A stretch of DNA of 64,000 nt, from contig NZ_JASNWF010000017.1 in assembly GCF_030283205.1 (NCBI RefSeq), positions 186,001-250,000 of the forward strand, given 5' to 3'. The notes beneath the pieces were generated by a model. The model ran no database searches and was not told the origin of the DNA. It saw only the letters and a list, made by a program, of their open reading frames with translations. This document shows positions 23,468 to 32,500 of this stretch, in pieces. The position numbers and the translations under genes are program-made. Each line of letters opens with the position of its first letter. Within the stretch, counting starts at the first letter, position 1. The DNA comes from Actinomadura opuntiae. GTDB taxonomy: Bacteria > Actinomycetota > Actinomycetes > Streptosporangiales > Streptosporangiaceae.

Positions 23468-23568
23468 AGCGACCCCTGTCTGAAAGTTGGCTTTCGGGCG
23501 ATGCCGCCGCGGTGGTGTGGTCTGGTGGCCGTCACCTGGTGGACATCTCGCGACGTACGGGGGTCACC

Positions 23569-23583
23569 CGTTGTCCGATTGTG
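23569..23583 (+). repeat. 15-bp repeat, copy 1 (CGTTGTCCGATTGTG)
   Basis: The first of two identical 15-base copies in the 354-bp space (23468-23821) between malic enzyme and the amino-acid transporter; the second is at 23710-23724. Nothing else that codes is seen in this space. Confidence 0.85.
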
Positions 23584-23709
23584 CCATACGGGGTGCCGCC
23601 GATCCCGGGGACGGGGCGGTGGCGACCGTCACTGATCGCCACGGGCGGTAGCGTGGTGATCGCGTACAGTGCCGGATCGCAGGGTGGCGGCGCGGGTGCC
23701 GGGCTGCCT

Positions 23710-23751
23710 CGTTGTCCGATTGTGTCGGACCCTTTATCCGCATTGGGTCCG
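23710..23751 (+). promoter_or_regulatory. Promoter with two nested inverted repeats for the amino-acid transporter
   Basis: It begins with the second copy of the 15-bp repeat. TTGTCC (23712-23717) and TATCCG (23735-23740) are 17 bases apart and fit -35 and -10 elements. GTCCGA-N5-TCGGAC (23714-23730) overlaps the -35, and CGGACCC-N12-GGGTCCG (23726-23751) encloses the -10. This layout suggests a repressor operator. The leader to the GTG at 23822 would be about 75 bases. Confidence 0.55.
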
Positions 23752-23821
23752 GTGTGCGCCAAAATGTGCACCTGACCTCAGGGATCCGTGCGGATCCGAC
23801 GCAACCACTGGAGGGGGACCT

Positions 23822-24727
23822 GTGATCACCGGTTCTCTGCGCCGCCATGCCCTCGCGGCGGGCGCGCTCGTGCTGACAGGCGCCCTCGCCCTGTCGGCCT
23901 GCGGCGACGACAACGACTCCGGCGGCGGGAGCACCGCGCCGAAGACCAGCGCGGACGCCAAGCTCGCCGCCCTGGTGCCGGCGAACATCAAGAGCGACGG
24001 CAAGATCATGGTGGGCTCGGACGCGTCCTACCCGCCCAACGAGTCGGTCGACCCGGCCACGCAGAAGATCCACGGCTGGGACGTGGACCTGTTCACCGCC
24101 GTCGCCGGCAAGCTCGGGCTGAAGGTCGAGTTCCAGAACGCGGGCTTCGACACGATCATCCCGGGCGTGCAGTCCGGCAAGTACGAGGTCGGCGTCTCCT
24201 CGTTCACCGACACCAAGGAGCGCGAGCAGGCCGTCGACTTCGTCACCTACTACTCGGCGGGCACCGCCTGGGCGACGCTCAAGGGCAACCCCAAGGGCGT
24301 GAACCCCGACGACGCGTGCGGCAAGAGCATCGGCGTCCAGCAGGGCACCGTGCAGGTCGACGACCTGAAGAAGCGCAGCAAGAAGTGCACCGACGCGGGC
24401 AAGCCGGCGATCAAGCCGGTCGTCCGCAAGCAGCAGACCGAGGTCAACAACGACCTGGTCGCCGGCAAGGTCGACGGCATGGCCGCCGACTCGCCGATCG
24501 TCGGCGACGCGCTGAAGAAGACCGGCAAGCTGCAGATCATCGGCCAGGTCTACGACACCGCGCCGTACGGCTACACCATCGGCAAGAACTCCGGCCAGCT
24601 GAAGGACGCCGTCCTCGGCGCGCTGAAGGCGCTCATCGCCGACGGCACCTACAAGAAGATCCTCACCGAGAACGGCGTGGAGAGCGGCGCCATCACCGAT
24701 CCGGTGATCAACGGAGCGACGAGCTGA
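23822..24727 (+). CDS. Polar amino-acid ABC transporter substrate-binding lipoprotein
   Basis: A 301-residue family 3 solute-binding protein. The signal peptide ends in LSAC with the lipid-modified cysteine at 27. SDASYPPNESVDPATQKIHGWDVDLFTAVAGKLGL and VSSFTDTKEREQAVDFVTYYSAG are typical of the glutamine/arginine binding group; the aromatic and acidic pocket residues cannot separate the ligand. GGAGGGGG precedes the GTG start. It leads a three-gene operon with a permease and an ATPase. Confidence 0.92.
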   Translation: MITGSLRRHALAAGALVLTGALALSACGDDNDSGGGSTAPKTSADAKLAALVPANIKSDGKIMVGSDASYPPNESVDPATQKIHGWDVDLFTAVAGKLGLKVEFQNAGFDTIIPGVQSGKYEVGVSSFTDTKEREQAVDFVTYYSAGTAWATLKGNPKGVNPDDACGKSIGVQQGTVQVDDLKKRSKKCTDAGKPAIKPVVRKQQTEVNNDLVAGKVDGMAADSPIVGDALKKTGKLQIIGQVYDTAPYGYTIGKNSGQLKDAVLGALKALIADGTYKKILTENGVESGAITDPVINGATS

Positions 24728-24731
24728 TCGG

Positions 24732-25643
24732 ATGGCGGTCGACAACGAGGTCGAGAAGGGGCGGCCCGAGGCGATCCGGGCCGTCCCGGTCCGGCACCCG
24801 GGCCGCTGGGTGGGCGCGGCGGTCATCGCGGTCCTGGTCGCGATGTTCGTCCACTTCCTGCTCACCAGCAAGTCCCTGGAGTGGTCGGAGCAGTGGAAGT
24901 ACCTGTTCTCCGACGCGGTCCTGAAGGGCGTCCGCAACACCATCTGGCTGACGCTCGCGGCGATGCTCGGCGGCGTGGTGCTCGGCATCATCCTGGCCCT
25001 CATGCGGATGTCGTCCAACCCGCTGCTGAGCGGCGCGGCGTGGGTGTACCTGTGGTTCTTCCGCGGCACCCCGCTGTACACCCAGCTGCTGATCTGGGGC
25101 GCGGTCGGCAGCCTGTTCCCGACGCTGAGCGTCGGGATCCCGTTCGGGCCGGAGTTCCACACCTGGAAGACCCAGTCGCTGATCAACGTGGCGATCGCCG
25201 CGGCGCTGGGGCTGATCCTCAACGAGGCCGCCTACATGGCCGAGATCGTCCGGGCCGGGATCCTGTCGGTGGACGAGGGCCAGCAGGAGGCGGCGAGCGC
25301 GCTCGGCATGTCCCGCGCGCAGACGATGCGCCGGATCGTGCTGCCGCAGGCGATGCGGGTGATCGTCCCGCCGACCGGCAACGAGGCGATCTCGATGCTG
25401 AAGAACACCTCGCTGGTGGCGGCCGTCCCCTACTCGGAGCTGACGTTCACCGCGCAGACCATCTACGCCAGCACCTACAAGATCATCCCGATGCTGGTGA
25501 TGGCGTGCCTGTGGTACCTGCTGATCTCCTCGGTGATGATGATCGGCCAGTACTACCTGGAGCGGCACTACAGCCGGGGGACGAGCCGGGGCGAGGCGTC
25601 CCGGCAGCGGCTCCGCTTCCGCGGCGGCGGTGGCGCGCAGTGA
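24732..25643 (+). CDS. Polar amino-acid ABC transporter permease
   Basis: A 303-residue HisM/GlnP-type permease with about five membrane segments: one near residues 28-45, the others between 70 and 275. The family motif GVRNTIWLTLAAMLGG is near 65 and the ATPase-docking EAASALGMSRAQTMRRIVLPQAMR near 190. It has an insert of about 25 residues (SLFPTLSVGIPFGPEFHTWKTQ) between segments that many homologues lack. Four bases separate it from the binding-protein stop. Confidence 0.93.
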   Translation: MAVDNEVEKGRPEAIRAVPVRHPGRWVGAAVIAVLVAMFVHFLLTSKSLEWSEQWKYLFSDAVLKGVRNTIWLTLAAMLGGVVLGIILALMRMSSNPLLSGAAWVYLWFFRGTPLYTQLLIWGAVGSLFPTLSVGIPFGPEFHTWKTQSLINVAIAAALGLILNEAAYMAEIVRAGILSVDEGQQEAASALGMSRAQTMRRIVLPQAMRVIVPPTGNEAISMLKNTSLVAAVPYSELTFTAQTIYASTYKIIPMLVMACLWYLLISSVMMIGQYYLERHYSRGTSRGEASRQRLRFRGGGGAQ

Positions 25644-25671
25644 GGGGGCGCGCGGTGAAGGGGATGAGGAC

Positions 25672-26466
25672 GTGACCGACCTGACGAAGGGGACCGCGGC
25701 CACCGGCGGCCCCATGGTCAAGGCCGAGCAGGTGCACAAGTCGTTCGGCCGGACCGAGGTGCTCAAGGGCATCGACCTGGAGGTCATGCCCGGCGAGGTG
25801 ATGTGCGTCATCGGGCCGTCGGGCTCCGGCAAGTCGACGTTCCTGCGCTGCATCAACCACCTGGAGAAGATCAACGCCGGGCGGCTGTGGGTGAACGGGC
25901 ACCTCGTCGGCTACCGGCAGGTCGGCGAGAAGCTGCACGAGCTGCGCGACCGGGAGGTCGCCGCGCAGCGCCGCGAGATCGGCATGGTGTTCCAGCGGTT
26001 CAACCTGTTCCCGCACATGACGGCGCTGGAGAACGTCATGGAGGCGCCCTGCCGGGTGAAGCGCCGCCCGAAGGGGGAGGCGCGGCAGCAGGCGCTCGCC
26101 CTGCTCGACCGGGTCGGGCTCGGCGACAAGGCGCAGAGCTACCCGGCGCAGCTGTCCGGCGGGCAGCAGCAGCGCGTCGCGATCGCGCGGGCGCTGGCCA
26201 TGGAGCCGGCGCTGATGCTGTTCGACGAGCCGACCTCCGCGCTCGACCCGGAGCTGGTCGGCGAGGTGCTGGAGGTCATGAAGCAGCTCGCGGTGGACGG
26301 CATGACGATGGTCGTCGTCACCCACGAGATGGGCTTCGCCCGCGAGGTCGGCGACTCGCTCGTCTTCATGGACGGCGGCGTCATCGTCGAGAAGGGCGCG
26401 CCCCGCGACGTGCTGGCCAGCCCGCAGCATCCGCGCACGCAGGACTTCCTGTCCAAGGTGCTCTGA
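25672..26466 (+). CDS. Polar amino-acid ABC transporter ATP-binding protein
   Basis: A 264-residue ATPase with Walker A GPSGSGKST, the Q-loop near MVFQRFNLFPHMT, signature LSGGQQQR, Walker B LMLFDEPTSALD and the switch histidine in VVVTHEMGFA. It couples ATP hydrolysis to uptake through the permease before it. The GTG at 25672 is preferred, with GAGGAC just upstream; an upstream GTG at 25630 would overlap the permease gene by 14 bases. A very stable hairpin follows. Confidence 0.94.
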   Translation: MTDLTKGTAATGGPMVKAEQVHKSFGRTEVLKGIDLEVMPGEVMCVIGPSGSGKSTFLRCINHLEKINAGRLWVNGHLVGYRQVGEKLHELRDREVAAQRREIGMVFQRFNLFPHMTALENVMEAPCRVKRRPKGEARQQALALLDRVGLGDKAQSYPAQLSGGQQQRVAIARALAMEPALMLFDEPTSALDPELVGEVLEVMKQLAVDGMTMVVVTHEMGFAREVGDSLVFMDGGVIVEKGAPRDVLASPQHPRTQDFLSKVL

Positions 26467-26494
26467 CCCCGCTCCGCAGTTCACGGGCGCGTTC

Positions 26495-26536
26495 CGCCGG
26501 ACGGCCCGCCCCCCGACGGGGGCGGGCCGTCCGGCG
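26495..26536 (+). terminator. Hairpin terminator
   Basis: An 18-bp perfect stem starting CGCCGGACGGCCCGCCCC with a 6-base loop, just after the amino-acid transporter operon and before the next promoter. Confidence 0.85.
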
Positions 26537-26551
26537 TTCCGGGCGGGCGGT

Positions 26552-26557
26552 TAGTGT
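26552..26557 (+). promoter_or_regulatory. -10 element of a leaderless promoter (MDR oxidoreductase)
   Basis: TAGTGT, six bases before the ATG at 26564, with no ribosome binding site. Confidence 0.5.
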
Positions 26558-26563
26558 GCGTCC

Positions 26564-27532
26564 ATGTTCGCTGTCACGGCCACACAGATCGACGCAGACA
26601 ATCCGCTGAACGGGCTGACGCTGGGTGAGCGGCCCGATCCCGAGGTGCCGGACGGCTGGACGACCGTCACGGTGAAGGCCGCCGCGCTCAACCACCACGA
26701 CCTGTGGTCGCTGCGCGGCGTCGGGCTCCCCGCCGACCGGCTCCCGATGATCCTCGGCTGCGACGCCGCGGGCGTCGACGAGGACGGCAACGAGGTCATC
26801 GTGCACTCGGTGATCGGCGACCCGGACCGGGGCGGCGGCGACGAGACCCTCGACCCGAAGCGGTCGCTGCTGTCCGAGCAGTACCCGGGGACCCTCGCCG
26901 AGAAGGTCGCGGTGCCGCGCCGCAACCTCGTCCGCAAGCCGGCGGAGCTGTCGTTCGAGGAGGCCGCGTGCCTGCCGACGGCGTGGCTGACCGCCTACCG
27001 GATGCTGTTCGACAAGGCGGGCCTGCAGCCCGGCTCGACGGTGCTGGTGCAGGGCGCGGGCGGCGGCGTCGCGACCGCGGCGATCGCGCTGGCGTCGGCG
27101 GCCGGGTTCCGGGTGTTCGCGACCAGCCGCAGCGAGGGCAAGCGCAAGCGGGCGCTGGAGCTCGGCGCGGACGTCGCCGTCGAGTCCGGCGCGCGGCTGC
27201 CCGAGCGGGTCGACGCAGTCATCGAGACGGTCGGCGAGGCGACCTGGTCGCACTCGCTGAAGTCGCTGCGGCCCGGCGGCCGGATCGTGGTGTCGGGCGC
27301 CACCAGCGGCCAGGTGCCCCCGGCCGAGCTGAACCGGGTGTTCTTCCTGCAGCTCCAGGTCGTCGGCTCCACGATGGGCACCCGGGAGCAGCTGGAGCGG
27401 CTCGCGCGGTTCCTGGTGAAGACCGGCACCCGCCCGCTGATCGACCGGACGCTGCCGCTGAGCGAGGCCCGCGACGGCTTCGCCGCGATGGCGGAGGGCG
27501 ACCTCTTCGGCAAGATCGTCTTCACCCCCTGA
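26564..27532 (+). CDS. Zinc-binding dehydrogenase (MDR, quinone-reductase-like)
   Basis: A 322-residue medium-chain dehydrogenase/reductase. It has the GroES-like N-terminal domain (KAAALNHHDLWSLRGVG, ILGCDAAGV) and a Rossmann domain with VLVQGAGGGVATAAIALASAAG. The structural-zinc cysteine cluster of alcohol dehydrogenases is absent, so it is closer to the quinone oxidoreductase/enoyl reductase branch that uses NADPH. Substrate unknown. It is expressed on its own from a likely leaderless promoter and ends before a hairpin shared with the convergent padR gene. Confidence 0.88.
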   Translation: MFAVTATQIDADNPLNGLTLGERPDPEVPDGWTTVTVKAAALNHHDLWSLRGVGLPADRLPMILGCDAAGVDEDGNEVIVHSVIGDPDRGGGDETLDPKRSLLSEQYPGTLAEKVAVPRRNLVRKPAELSFEEAACLPTAWLTAYRMLFDKAGLQPGSTVLVQGAGGGVATAAIALASAAGFRVFATSRSEGKRKRALELGADVAVESGARLPERVDAVIETVGEATWSHSLKSLRPGGRIVVSGATSGQVPPAELNRVFFLQLQVVGSTMGTREQLERLARFLVKTGTRPLIDRTLPLSEARDGFAAMAEGDLFGKIVFTP

Positions 27533-27541
27533 CCGTCGAGG

Positions 27542-27589
27542 TGCGGCGAGTCGTTCTTATGGGACGGCTCGTAACAACGACTCGCCGCA
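27542..27589. terminator. Bidirectional hairpin terminator
   Basis: A 14-bp perfect stem (TGCGGCGAGTCGTT and its complement) with a 20-base loop, between the convergent MDR and padR genes. Confidence 0.75.
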
Positions 27590-27596
27590 GCGCCGG

Positions 27597-28331
27597 TCAG
27601 TCGCGGGCGTCGAGGTCGCGGTCGAGGATCTCGGTGCGCAGCCGGTCGCGGGTCTCCGCCAGCAGCGCCTCCACGGCGGCCAGGTCGTCGTCGTCGAGCC
27701 GGGAGCGCTTGGCGGCCTTGCGGACGTCCTCGACGAACCGGCGCAGCAGCCTCTCCAGCTTCAGGCGGGCGATGTCCTCGCGGCTGCCGGTCGCCGTCTT
27801 CCAGGCGTCCTCCCAGTTCTGCCGCCACTCCTCCTTCCACGCCTGCTTCTGCTCGCGCCAGAAGTCCTTCTGCCGCCGCCACTCGTCCTTCTGCCGGTCG
27901 GCGCTCTCCTTCCACGCGTCCTTGGACGTGGACCTGCCCTGGTCGCGCATCGTCCGCGCGGCCTGCGTCAGCTCCTCGCGCAGCGACCGGACGGTCTGCC
28001 GGACGTCCTGCTGGACGCCGCGGGCGAACTCCTGCGCGGAGGCGGTGATCTCCTCCTCCAGCTCGGCCAGCTCGTCCATCCGGCGCTCCAGCTCCTCGCG
28101 GCCCGCGTCGGTCAGCGAGTACACCTTCTTGCCCTTGAGCACCTCGTGGGTGACCAGGCCCTCGGCCTCCAGCCGGGCCAGCCGCGGGTAGATCGTCCCG
28201 GGGGAGGGCGAGTACACCCCGAGGAAGCGGTCCTGCAGGATCCGGATCACCTCGTAGCCGTGCCGGGGGCTCTCCTCCAGCAGCTTCAGCAGGTACAGCC
28301 GGAGCCGGCCGTGGCCGAAAACGGGGCTCAA
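27597..28331 (-). CDS. PadR family regulator with a tryptophan-rich coiled coil
   Basis: A 244-residue protein: an N-terminal PadR winged helix (about 8-80; LLEESPRHGYEVIRIL, SPSPGTIYPRLARLEAEGLV) followed by an unusually long helical tail of about 160 residues. In the tail tryptophans recur at 140, 151, 158, 165, 169, 173 and 177 among Lys, Glu and Arg, so one face of a helix is aromatic. Usual PadR proteins are 110-180 residues. The TTG start has GGAG eight bases upstream and lies one base after the DUF4097 stop, so the pair form an operon. A self-repressing regulator of that pair is likely. Confidence 0.87.
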   Translation of the reverse strand: MSPVFGHGRLRLYLLKLLEESPRHGYEVIRILQDRFLGVYSPSPGTIYPRLARLEAEGLVTHEVLKGKKVYSLTDAGREELERRMDELAELEEEITASAQEFARGVQQDVRQTVRSLREELTQAARTMRDQGRSTSKDAWKESADRQKDEWRRQKDFWREQKQAWKEEWRQNWEDAWKTATGSREDIARLKLERLLRRFVEDVRKAAKRSRLDDDDLAAVEALLAETRDRLRTEILDRDLDARD

Positions 28332-28332
28332 C

Positions 28333-29157
28333 TCACTTCTCCATTCGCGGGGTGCGGACCTGCGGGGCGTCGTCCTCGCGGCCGAGCAGGGTGATCGAGC
28401 CCGACACCGAGTTGACCGACAGCCGGCCCGACCCGTCGCCGATCTTGCCGGAGACGGTGGTGGCGACGGCCCGGTCGGCCCGGCCGAGCTCGGGGAAGGA
28501 GGTCTCGATCCGGCCGGCGGCGGCGTTCAGCGACACCCGGGCGCCGGCCGACTCGGGGACGCGCAGCGCGACCTCGCCGGAGACCGTGTTGACGTCGACG
28601 CGGCCGTCGCCGATCAGGTCGATGTCGGCGGCGATGCGGCCGCTGACAGTGCGGGCGGTGAGCCGCTCGACCGCGCCGCCCGCCAGCGCCAGGTCGCCGG
28701 AGACGGAGGTGAACGACACCGTGCCGTCCAGGCCCTGCGCCTCGATGGCGCCCGACACCGTGTTGGCGTCCACCGCGCCGGTCACCCCGTCGAGCGTGAT
28801 GCCGCCGGACGCGCACTTGATCGAGGTGCGCGCGGTCAGCCCGGTGATCACCGCGTCGGCGGACACCAGGTTCACGGTGACCGGGCAGTCGTGCGGGACG
28901 GTCACCGTGATCGCGGCGCGGGCGTGCCGGGTGCGCAGCCAGCTCAGCACGCCCTCGAAGAGCCGCTCGTGGGTGATCGTCAGCATCCCGGCCTCATGCG
29001 AGATCACCAGCGGCGGCCCCTCGATCTCGCCGACCATCACCGACGGCCGCTCGTCGGAGGCGAGCACGGAGACGTTCCCGGCGATCAGTGTGGTGCGCAG
29101 CGCGACCACGCCGTCGAAGTCGAGGGTGGCCGGTTCGTCGATCGTCCAGCGCGACAT
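28333..29157 (-). CDS. DUF4097 family beta-helix protein
   Basis: A 274-residue protein without a signal peptide or membrane segment. Six VSG turns (NTVSGAIEA, TSVSGDLAL, RTVSGRIAA, NTVSGEVAL, TTVSGKIGD, NSVSGSITL) mark the repeated strands of a DUF4097 adhesin-like beta-solenoid. In Bacillota related domains occur in LiaG-like envelope-stress proteins; the function in actinobacteria is not known to me. It is the first gene of an operon with the PadR-type regulator, from a promoter with a good -35/-10 pair. Confidence 0.88.
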   Translation of the reverse strand: MSRWTIDEPATLDFDGVVALRTTLIAGNVSVLASDERPSVMVGEIEGPPLVISHEAGMLTITHERLFEGVLSWLRTRHARAAITVTVPHDCPVTVNLVSADAVITGLTARTSIKCASGGITLDGVTGAVDANTVSGAIEAQGLDGTVSFTSVSGDLALAGGAVERLTARTVSGRIAADIDLIGDGRVDVNTVSGEVALRVPESAGARVSLNAAAGRIETSFPELGRADRAVATTVSGKIGDGSGRLSVNSVSGSITLLGREDDAPQVRTPRMEK

Positions 29158-29193
29158 CGCGTCATGCCCTTCGTGCGAGCGGTCCCTGTCCCT

Positions 29194-29224
29194 GACACGA
29201 TATGTCGCGTCAAGGAAAAGTCAA
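29194..29224 (-). promoter_or_regulatory. Promoter of the DUF4097-padR operon with inverted repeat
   Basis: On the minus strand TTGACT (29219-29224) and TATCGT (29197-29202) are 16 bases apart and fit -35 and -10. GACA and TGTC arms with a 5-base centre (29194-29206) overlap the -10, a candidate PadR operator. The transcription start would be about 30 bases before the ATG. Confidence 0.6.
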
Positions 29225-29272
29225 GATGTATCGCGTCTCCGGGTTCGCCCGTTCGCCGCGGGCCGGCGGACG

Positions 29273-29452
29273 TCAGTCCTCGTCCTCGTCGTCCAGGCGG
29301 GCGAGCCAGGTCGCCAGGCGGTCGACGGGCGTCTCGAACTCGGGGTTCAGGTCGACGAACTCGCGGAGCCGCTCGGCCAGCCACGTCAGGCTGACCTCCT
29401 CGGCGCCCCGGCGCTCGGCGAGCTCCTCGATGCCCCGATCGGTGAAGTACAT
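29273..29452 (-). CDS. DUF6104 family small protein
   Basis: A 59-residue acidic protein beginning MYFTDRGIEELAERRG and ending in a Asp/Glu run (LDDEDED). Short proteins of this sequence are conserved across actinomycetes, often beside the 2-oxoglutarate dehydrogenase/decarboxylase gene as here. No catalytic motif is seen; it is helical and may bind another protein. AGAGGGAT lies nine bases before the ATG. A 20-bp terminator hairpin between it and kgd suggests that it has its own control. Confidence 0.85.
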   Translation of the reverse strand: MYFTDRGIEELAERRGAEEVSLTWLAERLREFVDLNPEFETPVDRLATWLARLDDEDED

Positions 29453-29473
29453 GCGGATATCCCTCTAACGCAG

Positions 29474-29515
29474 CCGCTCCGCGTCCCGCCGCCGTGGCGG
29501 CGGGACGCGGAGCGG
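29474..29515 (-). terminator. Hairpin terminator of kgd
   Basis: A 20-bp perfect stem starting CCGCTCCGCGTCCCGCCGCC with only GT between the arms, just downstream of the kgd stop. It is the longest perfect stem in the window. Confidence 0.88.
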
Positions 29516-29546
29516 CATGTGGCTGCCCTCTACGTCGGTGACGGCG

Positions 29547-32500
29547 TCAGAACAGCCTGGACAGCAGCGCCTCCTGCTCGGCCTGGTGCAGCTTGGCCGA
29601 GCCCACGGCGGGCGAGGACGACGCCGGGCGCGACACCCGCGACATCTTCAGCCCCTCGATGTGGTGCGGGAGCTTCAGCGCCATGAACGGCCAGGCGCCC
29701 ATGTTCGCCGGCTCGTCCTGGACGAAGACCACCTCGACGCCGGCCGGGTACTTCGCCAGCTCCGCCTTGATCTCGTCGACCGGCGGCGGGTACAGCCGCT
29801 CGACCCGGACGACCGCCGTGTCGTTGGCGCCCGCCGCGTCGCGCGCCTTCGCCACGTCGTAGTAGATCTTGCCGGTGGTCAGCAGCACCCGCTTCACGCC
29901 CGCCGGGTCCACCGCCGGGTTGCTCTCCGGGATGACCGGCTGGAACGCGCCGGCGGTGATCTCGGCGACCGGCGACGTCGCCGCCTTCAGCCGCAGCAGC
30001 GACTTCGGCGTGAACACCACCAGCGGCTTGCCCCGGCCGGACAGCACCTGCCAGCGCAGCACGTGGAAGTAGTTCGCCGGCGTCGTCGGGTAGACGACCG
30101 TCATGTTGTCCTGCGCGCACAGCTGCAGGTACCGCTCGATCCGCGCGGACGAGTGGTCGGGCCCCTGGCCCTCGTAGCCGTGCGGCAGCAGCAGCACCAG
30201 GCTGGAGCGCTGGCCCCACTTCTGCTCGCCGGAGGAGATGTACTCGTCCACCACCGACTGGGCGCCGTTGGCGAAGTCGCCGAACTGCGCCTCCCACGCC
30301 ACCAGCGCGTCCGGGCGCGTCATCGAGTAGCCGTACTCGAAGCCCATCGCCGCGTACTCGCTGAGCAGCGAGTCGTGCACGTAGAACTTCGACACCCCCT
30401 GCCCGAACTGCTTGAGCGGGGTGTGCTCCTCGCCGGTCTTGCGGTCCACCAGCACCGCGTGCCGCTGGCCGAACGTGCCGCGCCGGGTGTCCTGCCCGAC
30501 GAGCCGCACCGGGTGGCCGTCCATCAGCAGCGAGCCCATCGCCAGCAGCTCGCCGGTCGCCCAGTCGATCGCGTCGTCCTCGATCATCTGCGCGCGGCGC
30601 TGCAGGATCGGCTGCAGCCGCGGGTGCGGGGTGAAGCCCTCCGGCAGGCTGACCTGCGTCTCGATGATCCGCTTGACGGTCTCCTGCGGGATCGCCGTGC
30701 CGGCCTTGCCGTGGTCGATCGGGATGCGCTCCTCGACGTCCGGCTTCACCACCGAACCCGGCTCCAGGGGCTTCTTCGCCGCCTCGCGGGTCTCGGTGAA
30801 GGCGCGCTCCAGCTGCTCCTGGTAGTCGCGCAGCGCCTGCTCGGCCTCCTCGACGGTGATGTCGCCGCGGCCGATCAGCGCCTCGGTGTACAGCTTGCGC
30901 ACCGAGCGCTTGGCGTCGATCAGGTCGTACATCAGCGGCTGGGTGAACGAGGGGTTCTCGCCCTCGTTGTGGCCCCGGCGCCGGTAGCAGACCATGTCGA
31001 TGACGACGTCCTTCTTGAACGTCTGCCGGTACTCGAACGCCAGCCGCGCCACCCGCGCGCACGCCTCCGGGTCGTCGCCGTTGACGTGGAAGATCGGCGC
31101 CTGGATCATCCGGGCCACGTCGGTGGCGTACACGCTGGAGCGCGAGTACTCCGGCGCGGTGGTGAACCCGACCTGGTTGTTGATGATCACGTGCACGGTG
31201 CCGCCGGTGCGGTAGCCGCGCAGCTGCGACAGGTTCAGCGTCTCGGCGACCACGCCCTGCCCGGCGAACGCGGCGTCGCCGTGGATCAGGATCGGCAGCA
31301 CCGTGAACCCGGCCTCGCCGACGTCCAGGAGGTCCTGCTTGGCGCGGACGACGCCCTCCAGCACCGGGTCGACCGTCTCCAGGTGGGAGGGGTTCGCGAC
31401 CAGCTCGGTGTGGATCTTCGAGCCGTCGTCGGCGACGAAGTCGCCGGACGCGCCCAGGTGGTACTTCACGTCGCCGGAGCCCTGCGCGCTGCGCGGGTCG
31501 AGGTTGCCCTCGAACTCGCCGAAGATCTGCCCGTAGGACTTGCCGACGATGTTGGCGAGCACGTTCAGCCGGCCGCGGTGCGCCATCCCCATGACGACCT
31601 CGTCCAGGCCGGCCTTGGCCGCCGCGGAGATCACCGAGTCCAGCAGCGGGATGACCGACTCGCCGCCCTCCAGCGAGAACCGCTTCTGCCCGACGAACTT
31701 GGTCTGCAGGAACGTCTCGAACGCCTCGGCGCTGTTCAGCCGGCGCAGGACGTGCAGCTGCTCCTCGCGGGACGGCTTTTCGTGCGGGACCTCGACGCGC
31801 TCCTGGATCCAGGCGCGCTCCTCGGGGTCCTGGATGTGCATGTACTCGATGCCGACCGTCCGGCAGTACGCCATCCGCAGCACGCCGAGGATGTCGCGCA
31901 GCTTCATGGTCGGCTCGCCGCCGAACCCGCCGGTCGCGAACTCGCGCTCCAGGTCCCACAGCGTGAGGCCGTGCTTGAGGATGTCGAGGTCGGGGTGGCG
32001 GCGCTGCTTGTACTCCAGCGGATCGGTGTCGGCCATCAGGTGGCCGCGGACCCGGTAGGCGTGGATCAGCTCGTGCACCCGGGCGATCTTGGCGACGTCG
32101 TCCTCGTGGCCGGCGGAGATGTCCTTGACCCAGCGCACCGGCTCGTACGGGATGCGCAGCGCCTCGAAGATCTCGTCGTAGAAGCGGTCCTCGCCGAGCA
32201 GCAGCTGGTGGATGCGGCGCAGGAAGTCGCCGGACTGGGCGCCCTGGATGATCCGGTGGTCGTAGGTGGAGGTCAGCGTCATCACCTTGCTGATCCCCAT
32301 GCGGGCCAGGGTGTCCTCCGACGCGCCCGCGAACTCGGCCGGGTACTCCATCGCGCCGACGCCGATGATCGTGCCCTGGCCGGGCATCAGCCGCGGCACC
32401 GAGTGCACCGTTCCGATCGTGCCCGGGTTCGTCAGGCTGATCGTGGTGCCCTGGTAGTCCTCGATCGTCAGCTTGTTGCCGCGCGCCTTGCGGACGATCT

